Part shown: positions 53,941 through 64,000 of the stretch, one piece after another
Layout: every line of letters begins with the position of its first letter
How positions within the stretch are numbered: the stretch's first letter is position 1
Assembly (NCBI GenBank): GCA_905221615.1
Contig: CAJNDT010004635.1
Coordinates: 62,001 to 126,000, forward strand
DNA: 64,000 bases
Direction of reading: 5' to 3'
Source of the DNA: Symbiodinium sp. CCMP2592
Lineage: Eukaryota; Sar; Dinophyceae; Suessiales; Symbiodiniaceae
The notes under the pieces: generated by a model
Told to the model about the DNA's origin: nothing
The model's input: only the letters and a program-made list of their open reading frames with translations
Database searches by the model: none
Program-made: the position numbers and the translations under genes

Positions 53941-54005
53941 TCCTGAAGAACCTACCTTTTTAGGGTTCCCTATTATAAGTCCCTAAAAAGGTAGGTTCTT
54001 CAGGG
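53941..54005. mobile_element. TTAA-associated MITE, copy 2
   Basis: Inverted ends TCCTGAAGAACCTACCTTTT and the inverse of AAAAGGTAGGTTCTTCAGGG, preceded by TTAA at 53,937-53,940. The right flank is TTAC, a one-base departure from TTAA. It shares TTTTAGGGTTCCCTAT with copy 1 at 27,404. Confidence 0.75.
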
Positions 54006-54009
54006 TTAC

Positions 54010-55960
54010 GGTAGTTTAGGGTTTTTTGACACTCACACTCGGACAAAGCCTGGCAAGGTCTACAGCAATACTGGTCTAGGGTGCAGGGTTTACGTAGGGT
54101 TTAAGGCTTGGAGAGTAAGTAAGGTAAAGAGTTAAGGGCTTTTGGATACTAGGATTTCGAGCATTAGGATTCTTGGGGTACAACAGCCTTACACAGAGCT
54201 TTAGGGAGTCGGGGAGATGGGCTGATACAGAATTTGGGAGTCCGGTAGTCCGGCTTCCACAGTCGGGCACTTCAGCGGATCTTGGCTTAGACCCAACCCT
54301 TTCTTGCAGCTGGGCTCTTAGTATCAGCCAGCGAATCCGCCCACGCTCTGAGACCCAACCCTGAACGCTAAAACCCTAAGCTCTAAACTTACAGTCCTGA
54401 TGCTTGGAAACTTACATCGATCCCATCCCCCGGGCCTGCCACCAAAGAACGAAGAACGCTTTGAACATGTCCTGCGCAAGCCGGCATCTTCCCGATGGAG
54501 TCAGGGAACTGAGAACTACATCAAGATGGGCTCTAAGAGCAGCAAGTACCGTCGGCATGCGAGCGAATTCGTAAGCAATACCGATACCTACGGATGTATG
54601 CGCGCCGGCCCATGTGCAAATGCCTCGGCTGTCAGATGCATGCCCTGAGTGCCGCACGTCCGTTGCAATGCAATAGCTCAGTGACGGCGGGTCTTCGTTC
54701 GCCGCTGAGTTGTCTTCACAATCACAACTTGTGAAATATCGAACGACTTTCGATCTGCAGATTTCGGCTTCGTATGAAGACTATCGACTCACGCACTCGC
54801 ACAAGGCAGGCGTGGCTTCAGGCGCTAAGAAGACTTTCTGGGGGACTCCCGTGGGCCGCGTTTGGTGGTGCTGTGGCCCTCGTCGTGGAAACATGCCACC
54901 GTCGGCCCAACATCGCAGTCGGGGTAAGCAGGGATCAGGTCTGCACAAACATCACATAGCCAAGCTATACTCCAGCTCCACCGTTCCACAAGCACGAGCT
55001 AGATCCTTTGCGCTGCAGCGTGATCAACAGAACCCTTGCACTTGAAAAACGTGATGCAATGTTTCACCCTCAAACCTAGAAAACTGCTGCGAAACAAAAA
55101 CAAGACTTATGCAACGTGCCCGAATGGTACAAGTACTCGTGCAAGTACTCGGACAAAGCGTATCTTGGCCCTACTACAGGACTTCTTGGTAGGGTTTGTC
55201 GACTGGCACACTCGCATGCGGCAGGCACGGAAGGGTTTAGGGTTATTCTCCCGCCTACCTGGCAAGGACGACCGCATTGCGGGGTTTGGGTTTTTGGGGA
55301 TGTGCTTTCAGCTGTGGAACACAGGCCTGATGAGCCTCCTTCGGGCAATAAAGCCACGTTTCCTTGGCTTCGGACTTGCCGCTTTTCTTGCATGCAGAAG
55401 CGGCCCACCTACAAAATTTGTCACATGCCTCATTCACGCCAAAGCCGCAAACGCCCAAACGACAAAATCCCCTTCCCCGCCCCTGCGCCCAAAGCCCTAC
55501 CCCTGCACCTCAAAGCCAAGCCTTTGCCATCAGATCTCGGTAACTTACACCCGCCCTGCAGCACATGAATTTCGACAAGCTGTCGACCTAATTCAGAGGC
55601 CTCAACAATTAGAATACGGCTCAGGTGGTATGTCTATACCGGGACGACGGGATGTTGTTGTCGCGTACTACGCCCAGATTACATCCTTCCTGCAAGTTTC
55701 TTGGTAAATTCGGGAACGCCGCCATCCAATGCAAGAAGGACGCAAAGCTACATCAGCAATCCCTACTTGCCTCTGAAGCCATTTGGCCGCGTGCTGCCAA
55801 GATTCAATATCGAGCAATCGCCAGCCGTCCACCAAGGAGTTTCGGTGGAGGGGTGTGATTGCTTGAGCCCGGCCAATCAGCTCAACCTGTTAGGATGTGG
55901 CAAAGGCTCATTCGCTCGCACTGTCAACATATGTCATAGGCTTCATGCACCAGTCACGTG
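54010..55960. other. Non-coding stretch, no convincing gene
   Basis: Several overlapping ORFs of 60-220 residues occur on both strands. The 223-residue + frame at 55,036-55,707 has no domain, spans CCCTAAA-like words and is overlapped by other open frames. An exon cannot be excluded near 54,440-54,640. Confidence 0.45.
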
Positions 55961-55989
55961 CGTGCTTCTATACATACACACAGATGTGT

Positions 55990-56330
55990 GTGTATAGATA
56001 TATATATATATGTATACATATATATATATATATACAAATATAACGGGCATGGTCATGGACGTAGACATAACGACAGAGGCATAGGCAGAGACATGGCCGC
56101 AGGCATTGAAAGAGATGCATGCAGAGACATAGACCCAGGCATAGACATATACACATATTGGCCTACACATGGATGTCTTTGCAAAGACATGTGTTCATTA
56201 TTCTGCATGGACATATACACAGAGACTATGTATGAACATATACTATCAGGTGTAGGTGCATAAAAGGGTACATAGGTATAGACATGTACATAGACAAATG
56301 TATGCATAGACACGGACACAGCCATCCACA
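55990..56330. repeat. (TA)n microsatellite and AGACATA-type repeats
   Basis: A TA run at about 55,999-56,035, then many imperfect copies of AGACATA, AGGCATAGAC and ATACACATA. These generate Tyr/Ile- and Cys/Val-rich spurious ORFs on both strands. Confidence 0.85.
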
Positions 56331-56472
56331 TGTCCAGTTTTGCGTTTGTCGTATGCGGTCGTGCAAAACAATACATGCGTCGCGTATGTGTATTCGTGCG
56401 TGCATGCTTCGTGCTTGTCTGTGTGTGTGCAGGTCGCAGCTATGTACTAATGCACACAGTTGCACATTTGTG

Positions 56473-56582
56473 ATTTTCCGAAAATTAGGGATACCATATT
56501 GTGATGTCCTTATATTTATATATATATATAATGATCCTACTATTTAGAGTATTATATTAGGGTCCCCCATTTTCGGAAACTC
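56473..56582. mobile_element. MITE-like element G
   Basis: Inverted ends TTTTCCGAAAATTAGGGA and TAGGGTCCCCCATTTTCGGAAA flank an AT-rich core with a TATATA run. Part of the end sequence (CCTAATTTTCGGAAACTCC) also stands alone at about 50,905-50,923, perhaps a fragment of the same family. Confidence 0.6.
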
Positions 56583-57057
56583 CCATTTGTGCATGTGCAG
56601 ATTGACCAGAACCCTTACTTGCGCCGCTTGGGAACGTTGAGAAGCCCTCTGCCTCTGCTTCATCTCGTCGTAGTAAAGGCAAGAACCCAAGTTTCTAAAC
56701 CCCTAGGCCCTAACTTGAAAAAGCCCTGTAGACCCTGAAACATACTACGTAACCTAAGCTCTACAGCCCGGAAGCACAGAATCCCCCATGACCCGGGACA
56801 AGGGGGGTTCGGAGCGAGCCAGCATCTTTCTGCGACCTGGGTCTTTCGAAGAGGAGGTATGCACCTTGGGTGCAGGTCGGGCTTGTCCACGACCGATCTC
56901 AAACGGGCTCCCACTTGAGGGCTCCTGGCTATCGAACCAGATTCGCCAAGCCCTCGAAAAGGAACCGTGCTCAAAAAGTACAACTTCTACAGCCGAGCGA
57001 AAAAGGACACTGGGAGATGTGGAGTTTTTCCTGCTTCCTACCTCAAGGACGAAATGA

Positions 57058-57151
57058 ACCCTAAAAGGGTTTAAGGTTCATATACCATATAGGGATTCAT
57101 AGTATATGGGCATAGGGCCCCTACTTTTAAGGGTCGTTTGGTCCTTCAGGT
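57058..57151. mobile_element. MITE family E, copy 2 (inverted)
   Basis: CCTAAAAGGGTTTAAGGTTC, TATACCATATAGGGATTCAT and AGTATATGGGCATAGGGCCC form the reverse complement of the copy at 35,142, including the end word GGTCCTTCAGGT. Confidence 0.7.
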
Positions 57152-57159
57152 CCAGAGCC

Positions 57160-59700
57160 TGTTCCTGTCGAGACTTGAATGTACGACTTGTCCTGTTGCA
57201 TGTTTCAAAGGGGAAAAGGAGGGACCCTTAAACCGATTTTACACGTGAAATGTTGGCAAACCAAGGAGCAATAAGAGAGCTAGGATTCTAGAGTAAGGGC
57301 AAGGTTACACTAAAACCCCAAACCTTATGAGCCGTAAACCCTAAACCCAAAGCCCTTAAACCTAAAATCGACACCGCAGTAGTAGAAAGATCCATGTGTG
57401 GTGAGTTTCTGCCGACTGAGTACGCAACTGCAAGCAAAAGCCATAGGGGCCGCCATACTTCTTATGTGAGGACCGGGTATCGGGGATGTTATACTGCCTA
57501 TATACATAAATACATAAACATATCTATATATATATATATATCTGTGTGTGTGTAGTTGCAATGCCTTAACAAATCGTCGGATCGGGTCGAGGGAACGTTG
57601 TAACTACTACCGTATGCAGTTATGACGCTAGAAGCTTCTGAGGCAACACATCCCATGCCCTTGCTGGCTAACGCGCCGATGCAATTCTTGGTCTGCATGG
57701 AACGGCGTTCAAACGTGGGCTGGATCCTTGTTCAGGAGTGCAGTTTAAGTTACCCTAACGAGCGTATTATGCTTCTTGCAGTTTATCGGTACTGCGGTAA
57801 CCTAGAAGCAATCTCTTGCATGAAGCCCCATAAATGCCACTTAACACTCAAAACAGCTCCATTTTGAACAAGAAGCCAGATGTTGCTCGCTGCAGGTAGC
57901 TTGGGACAGTTTTCCCCGAATACCGTGCAGGCCCTGGTCCACCCCAAGGTTCGCAGTGAATACAGGGCACTCAGCAATTGGAGGGAGGTTGAAGGTTTAG
58001 GGCTCAAAAGGGCTTGGGTGCATGCTTTACCGAACCGAATATTGAAGCAGCAGTGAACGAAGTTGGCTGACATTTGCATTATCCGATCTCAGGGTGTCGA
58101 GAGGGTGTAAGGCCCAGCGACTCGACCTTGATCAGCCCGTCACCTACCGCGACCGAAATTCGACTGCAAGCAACACAACCAAACATCTTGTTTTGGAGAG
58201 GGCGTTCTCCTCTTTGCTGCAGACTGAAAAGCTAAAACCCAGCATCCGAAACTCCCCTAATGCCTGAAGGCTGAACCGAAACTCCACTTTTAGGACTCTC
58301 CTTTCTTTGCGGGCTTTTGTACTGTCACCACATCTTGGCCATACATCTGGAATCCTCCCTGCCCTGAGCGAGTCCTGTGATACCACGAATTACGCACGAA
58401 TCACGCAAACCCCTTAGACGTATGCCCACCCTCAAAATGCATATCAAGGACCCCGGAACCCTTCTCATGCATGAAGATCCTATATATCAGGACCATATCA
58501 AACCTTGAGCCAGTAGATTTGCAAAAGATATGTGTCACACCCACACAGACAAACACACACAGACAGACAGACGACACACACACACACACACACCCAAATC
58601 GACATGCCAGCATTGAATCAAGATAAGGGCTTTAAGAACTCCGGTACCTCGTAGCAGAGAGATAGGGGAATACACTTCCTAGTGGCGTATCAGCGCCACG
58701 CGCATCCATTGTGCAGTCTACCCTCTGCTCTGCCCGGACATTTCTCGTAAGCTTAGGGTCTCAGGGTCTTGTGGCGTTCGGGAGTCGGGGTGCGGAATGT
58801 ATCAGATTGGAAGGGGGTAATGTGCATTTCAAAGCCCTCCACGCTCAGCTGCGCTCCTTGGAGCAGTTGAAAACAGCGCAGGCCAGGTGAGGAGGTCGAC
58901 AGGTGATCGTTTTCAGAATGCTGAGGTCCTGGATAATTAAAGGGCTTAATTAGGCCTCTCTGTTCACAACACCGCAAACACCGCGGTAGAGAGAGATCCT
59001 TCACAATTTCTGTCACCTGGTACATGCCCCAAAGACAAGGCCTGTTTAACGTTCGAGCTGTTGGCACTCCCTCCACTGGCAGAGATCTTAGGGCGTTTTC
59101 AAGAGATCCTCGGGCTGGATTAAGGCCCCCCTAAGGGATCCTAGACAAGTACCAAGCCGAACATCTCATTTTTCAAAAAAAAAAATGACTGTGCAGAGTG
59201 GGGGGGTGGTCGAACACCCTCGGGGGCAGACGGCGACCGGACTAAAGATCCGACAGATTCGAAGTTGGAGCTCCTTTGTATAGGTGATACTCAGGGTTGT
59301 TGGGGCTTGGGGGGTATAGTATGGTACACGAACCAAACAAGGACTTCAGGCTTGTGCCGTATATTTTCAACCAAGCCCATGGGGCCACAGGTCAGCCGAA
59401 AACCTGTCCATAACGGGTTTGCAGCTGGTTCAGTTCAGGTTGTGGGGCTTTGAGTTTTTTGAACTGACTCATGTAGCCCTTGCTCTGCCGTGTGGTAGGG
59501 AAATGCTCCTGAAGCCTCTTCAAAGGATTACAAAAAATCAACAACAGCGCCCCGGGTCCTTCGCCCAAGTGACACCGAGTGCCGAAGCTACTAAGGTGAA
59601 AGTCTTTGGGCATTGTCACGACTTCGTTCGTGTAGCAGCGACAGTTTGAACAGCCTTGCCTGCCGTTAGCAGGCTCAAGGCCGCAGCTCCGTAACTCGAG
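57160..59700. other. Non-coding stretch, no convincing gene
   Basis: Contains a TA microsatellite (about 57,521-57,541), a CA run (about 58,575-58,592), AGACAGAC repeats, and an A-run and G-run near 59,176-59,207. Short ORFs only. Confidence 0.5.
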
Positions 59701-59707
59701 TGCTCCA

Positions 59708-59800
59708 GTGACCCCTAAACCCTAAACCCTATACCCCCTATACCCTAAACCCTATACCCTAAACCCTAAGCCCTAAACCCTATACCCTAAACCCTAAACC
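59708..59800. repeat. Interstitial CCCTAAA/CCCTATA array
   Basis: About a dozen seven-base units, mixing CCCTAAA with CCCTATA and a few CCCTAAG. This is the cleanest telomere-like array in the window, yet it is flanked on both sides by ordinary sequence. Confidence 0.9.
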
Positions 59801-60257
59801 GGGCAAGCCCTTGACCCTAAATTCTGGTGCTTCCGGCTGGGTGCTCCTTGGGTCCCGACCCTCACAAAGGAATGCGAGGCTGCTGTTCGGAACATGGAAC
59901 CATTGAAACATGCATGCAGGAAAGTGCAGTATCCGACGAAGCTACGAACCCTACCTGGTGTGCTATGTCTGCTAGGTTGACAAGCAGATCGGTATGTATC
60001 TTTCGCGTGGGTGAGGTGTTCAATGCCCGTCACCATAGACCTTACCAGCCCTAAACTCAAAACTTTTCCAAACCGCAGCGCACTTCTTCTCACACAATAT
60101 TGGTGCAGGATTCCTTATCTAATATATACAACCATCAAATCAAGGAAACACCAAAACAAGCCCGAAATCACCACAAACCTTACTGCACCTTGATGGAAGG
60201 CCGAATTCGAAACGCACAACCGAAGATCTGAAGTCGTAGGCGACATCATAACCCTAG

Positions 60258-60343
60258 TGATCTAAGGACTCATATGTTAAGGCTTTTGGGCCCAAAGACC
60301 ATACTATGTAAGGCTTTTGGGCTATTTTGATTCCTAGGGTAAG
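60258..60343. mobile_element. MITE family F, copy 3 (inverted)
   Basis: AAGGACTCATATGTTAAGGC, TTTTGGGCCCAAAGACCATA and AAGGCTTTTGGGCTATTTTG are the reverse complement of the copy at 52,080. Confidence 0.75.
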
Positions 60344-61595
60344 CCGCACAGTACTCCGTAAAGCTTGTTTTGGATTGTGGCCCCCTGAATGCATGCACTT
60401 GATTAAAAAAGCGCTGTCTTGATGTACCTACACCAGACCATGCAAGAACTAGCAATATCTCGAGTTGCCATCGCGTGATCTCTCTGGACCCTTCCTGAAC
60501 CGTTATTCCCAAAAACCTTCCATACCCCCCACTACCCTCGACATATTCATAGCCCCCCTATACACACATTCACCGCAAAGAACCATAAAAGCCTCTATTG
60601 AGGCCCTAAAATATTGGCTTTGGGGCTGAGGGTCTAAGCATTCATACCTTTACATTCGCCCCCCCAAAAAAGCCTGAAAACTCTGTTTTCCGTAGCCCTC
60701 GCACATCCTTACATCTTGTTAGGCCCTTTCTTTTGCTTGTGGGCTCCCTTGTCCATCCAACCTTAAACCCCAAATCGCTGCACCCGAGATTTGTATCCTC
60801 TCGTTGATCCCTAAACCCTTTTTTGAAACCAGACTTGATGACTGCCAGCACTGCCTCTTCCGCTGCTCTTACCCTAAACCTTGAAGCTCAAACCCTAATT
60901 TCACCCGCTCTGGCCATTCATAGGTCGACCAGCTTCAACTGAAAGCCGATAGTGCCGACCACAGCTGAAGTGAAGTACACGAACCTCAGAACGAACCCAG
61001 AAGTGAAATTCTGTACTGTATATTAGATACATCAAATACCACACGCATACCATATAGCATATTATGGTATATGATTCCCATATCGTTTGCTGTATGAAGG
61101 CACTTGATTGCGGAACATGTTGAACATACCTTAAATTTAAATCAACACCTACACTCCTTGCTAGAGGGGCATTGGGGTCTGGCTCAGCTCTGGGGTTTGA
61201 TTGCTGAAGTGGTTTAACATGCCCAGTACACGAAACCAAACTTGTAAGCACAGGGAGCTTTCAGGGCGTACGGTTTAGGGTTGTTTCAACAGTCCCGCGC
61301 TCAATGCGGCTCACTGCAGCTTTAACGAACGCTTCTGTAGGTCGTCACCCGAACCAAAATCGCAATATGGAAAGCTGAAACCTCAAAGCATGGTCTTGAG
61401 AAGCTTGGGTTCAAGGTTGACCCAAGAGCGACAGGTTCAAGCCCGTCGCAGCACAGACCCTGTGTTAAGTCCGAAACCTTTCAACAGCTTTTCAACCCCA
61501 GGCCCTGAGCCCAAAACACCCTCTATATACCTCAAACCCCATCACAGAGCTTAGACATGCTTAGACTGCTTGTCGCAGCTTCGGACACATTGGGT

Positions 61596-61727
61596 TTATG
61601 GTGATTTCTGCATATTTTCACCGCGGAGCTTTTGCAGAACCCCCAGCGTGACGCGCGTGTCCCACATGAAGAAACCAGACTCGCTGAGCGTGAGGAACAA
61701 TGCGAGGTCCATGTATGCTCCCTCTTC
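61596..61727 (-). CDS. C-terminal exon of an unknown minus-strand gene
   Basis: After CCTCCCCGCAG on the minus strand, a 132-base segment encodes 43 residues and a TAA. It contains EEGAYMDLALFLTLSESGFF and then MWDTRVTLGVLQKLRGENMQ. The acceptor, phase 0 and coherent amphipathic helix make it a convincing last exon. A possible preceding exon lies at about 61,865-61,955 (DFTQACAKKGAAKLDQDFLA). No family is recognised. Confidence 0.5.
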   Translation of the reverse strand, partial: EEGAYMDLALFLTLSESGFFMWDTRVTLGVLQKLRGENMQKSP

Positions 61728-62287
61728 CTGCGGGGAGGACAATCGCAAACAACCCAATACCCCTCATCAAGCGATATCAAAGCATTCATAAGGGGCTTCC
61801 TATAGAAGTTTAGGGTATATACTCCTCAGTCAAGTAGCATGGGTCTCTCTGGGTTCCATCACCAACGGATCTTGGAGCCAGAAAGTCTTGATCTAGCTTT
61901 GCAGCTCCCTTTTTGGCACAGGCTTGTGTGAAATCCCGCCTGGATGTGTCGCACCTGCCCTCTGAACAAGGCCAGACACAAAAAGAAGGAACTGTTCCCG
62001 CCATGTTTGCGAATCCCGTCACGAAGTCTCACACACAAACGCAGGCACCATGTGCGTCGTTCACCACTGGGGGCCTCGCTGTGTTCCCGCTGGAGACCGG
62101 ACAACATCACTTGCAACCAATTTACCACCTCCGCTCCTTAAAACCTCAACCCTACCAGGCAGGACCCCCTGGGGAGACAAAAGCCTTCGCAGCTGAGTCT
62201 GATGGAGGGCTACGGCTTAGGATTAGGGCTTACGCTCTCGCAACTCGGACTTCCCAGACGGGGGTTAGGGTTTAAGGGTTCGGACGC

Positions 62288-62430
62288 TGAGCGATTTTCT
62301 TGGGAAGAGACTCTTCAACGCTACACCCAGAAATAGGAATTCTGAGATGGTCGTCTAGTGTCCGAACTGCTTGCTCGACTGCTCGATTAAGTGTCAGCAC
62401 AAAGCAGCGCGCTCTCGTGTTCACATGCAT
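62288..62430 (-). CDS. Candidate upstream exon on the minus strand
   Basis: The minus strand reads CFVLTLNRAVEQAVRTLDDH followed by a short polar segment ending KKIAQ. It has coding-like character and lies in the same direction as the 61.6-kb exon. Splice borders were not fixed, and it could be part of that gene or chance. Confidence 0.3.
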
Positions 62431-62439
62431 TCCAAACAA

Positions 62440-64000
62440 GTGCATGTACGAAGTGTGTGCCATCTAGTAGCATCCAAGACGCCTCCTCCTCCTCTGCGTC
62501 CAGCATGCAGAGCCTCGCATTTGCTTACAGCTGCAAAGGAGGCTGTGTATCCCGACTAGCAGCTAGCAAGCCGCATGTCGAACATTCGGAATGTCAGACG
62601 GTTTGCACCCGTTTCGGGGATACCGGTAGCTTCATACTCCTCACTATGTCACTATGCGTTCTCTGTGCATCCGAGCAGACCGCGCAAAGGCAAGAGCATG
62701 CACAGGGCTTTCACAAAGCCTTTTCGGCTGAAGAACCATTCTGCGGACAAACAGACCGTCTCCAATCTAAACCCTCAACCCTAAGCCCTGAACCCTAAAC
62801 TTACAAACCATAACTCGACTTTAGGGCTTGGGGCGTTTAGGGAATTAAGGCGCTGTGAACGTAACCACGCAAACAAAATTACGAAAGCTTGGGGCAGTTT
62901 TACCCGTCCTGGGATGTCAACAGAAAAATCCATGTTGACACAACAGGTGCTATGAGGCTTTTAATCCCCAGGCACTGGTGCCATCGAACACCCGAACCAG
63001 TAGCAATTCCAACTTAGTGTACGGTCAAAGAGAAGCCCGAGAACAGGGACGGCAACCGAGTGCAATCTGCTGTCGCACAGGCAGCCACATACCTCAGCTG
63101 TTCCCCATCCGGCTTTCTGATTGCAACGAGTGGCTGTCTGTCTGCGTATGGTTCGCGCTGCAGCGGACGCTTTATGAGTCGTGCCTTCAGCGTTACATCG
63201 CGTCGAACTCGGGCAAACTTCACCCTACACTCCAATGCAACTTGTACTCTGCAGTCCTGCTTCCAAAGCAACCTGCATCTCGAATCTTAATCAATCGCAT
63301 CCCCTAAGAGTGCATGTAGAATACGACGCTCCATCCATCACACTACCCAGTTTAGAGTGAAATTCATCCAGAAACCCCATTGTCATCACCTGCTGGTTCA
63401 TCTTGAACCACAACGTCGCTTTATGCGCGGCACTAGTTATGCAGAGACTATAAAGGGATACCGTTAGTAATTGCTCTTGGCACTCAAACTCTCGGAGACG
63501 GGAAGAAGGGTGTCGGTCGCTTGGCAGACTGAAACGTAGATCCCTTCAAAAGGGCTCCCCATGAAGCATCTTACACCCTTCTTATACACTACTGGAGGCC
63601 CAAAGAGCAGAATCCCATCCATCCTACTGTACTACTACTATACTACTACTGCACGATTATAGTACTATTGTCCTACGATTACTACTATATTACTAAACTA
63701 ACTCCTGAAGCTTCCCAAAAGTTTAAGCAACCTGCTGCTTGGAGAGCGCTTCGACCAACCCGAGTTTGCAAGAGTTCGCGCCGCCGGATCGAAGTTGCCC
63801 TTGAAGGAACTCTTATCTGAGCCATTAGCCCTTAAAGGAGCCCTTATGACACCCTTCAAGAGCCGAACTCCCCCAGGAACCTACAAATGATCCCATCGGA
63901 GAGGTGCAAGGAGAAAGGCATGATCAATGCCAGGATCAAGTTGGGCACAGCATCTGCGCCGTGGCCCTGCCCAGCCAAAGTTTGGAGACTTCGAAGGCCA
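62440..64000. other. Window end, no convincing gene
   Basis: Short ORFs on both strands, and an ACT/ACTATT microsatellite at about 63,632-63,695. The 109-residue + frame at 62,978-63,307 has an overlapping minus-strand frame and no motif. Confidence 0.45.

Noticed and set aside
55036..55707. 223-residue + strand ORF
   Set aside because: Overlaps other open frames, includes repeat words, and shows no motif.

Overview
The window looks like nuclear DNA of a dinoflagellate, plausibly Symbiodiniaceae or a relative such as Polarella; the species cannot be fixed from sequence alone. The grounds are: many small exons whose introns begin with GA or GC as well as GT and end in AG|G; short direct repeats straddling both splice sites; degenerate plant-type telomere words (TTTAGGG/CCCTAAA) scattered through the non-coding DNA; genes in long same-strand blocks; and abundant small inverted-repeat elements. 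Nothing bacterial was seen: no operons, Shine-Dalgarno sites, CRISPR, rRNA or tRNA.

Layout. From 0.9 to 20.5 kb the + strand carries a gene-bearing block: a repeat-rich hydrophilic protein (870-1829); a multi-exon gene of unknown function (about 4.7-9.7 kb); a C5 cytosine DNA methyltransferase (about 10.7-13.1 kb); a basic-repeat nuclear protein (13.6-14.5 kb) leading into a DUF7869-like, transposase-like protein (14.7-17.3 kb); an exon resembling the histone stem-loop-binding domain (18.6 kb); and an unknown protein with N-terminal cysteines (19.5-20.0 kb). An 83-bp satellite and a duplicated CCCTAAA-rich segment bracket the last two. From 20.6 to 28.3 kb there are satellites, low-complexity DNA and at most one or two orphan exons.

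On the minus strand, 31,096-28,387 is a five-exon gene that can be rebuilt without a break. It encodes a 607-residue EF-hand/flavin-containing monooxygenase fusion. Three of its four introns start with GA. One intron is almost wholly a small inverted-repeat element, and a second copy of that element forms an intron of the unknown gene at 8.8 kb, in the opposite orientation relative to transcription. This is introner behaviour.

From 36,890 to 50,762 lies a very large LINE-type retrotransposon (about 13.9 kb), bounded by a perfect 12-bp target-site duplication and ending in a short A-run. ORF1 is a coiled-coil protein. ORF2 is a giant reading frame, broken by three frameshifts. It has four tandem copies of an unfamiliar two-part module, then RNase H, AP-type endonuclease, reverse transcriptase and a C-terminal zinc-finger pair. 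The position of RNase H (before the endonuclease) and the repeated modules are the most unusual things in the window.

From 50.8 kb to the end the DNA is mostly intergenic: several MITE-like families (two to three copies each across the window), microsatellites, a telomere-word array at 59.7 kb and a C-terminal exon of a minus-strand gene at 61.6 kb. All exon models are manual splices from sequence; no transcript, database or structure search was available.
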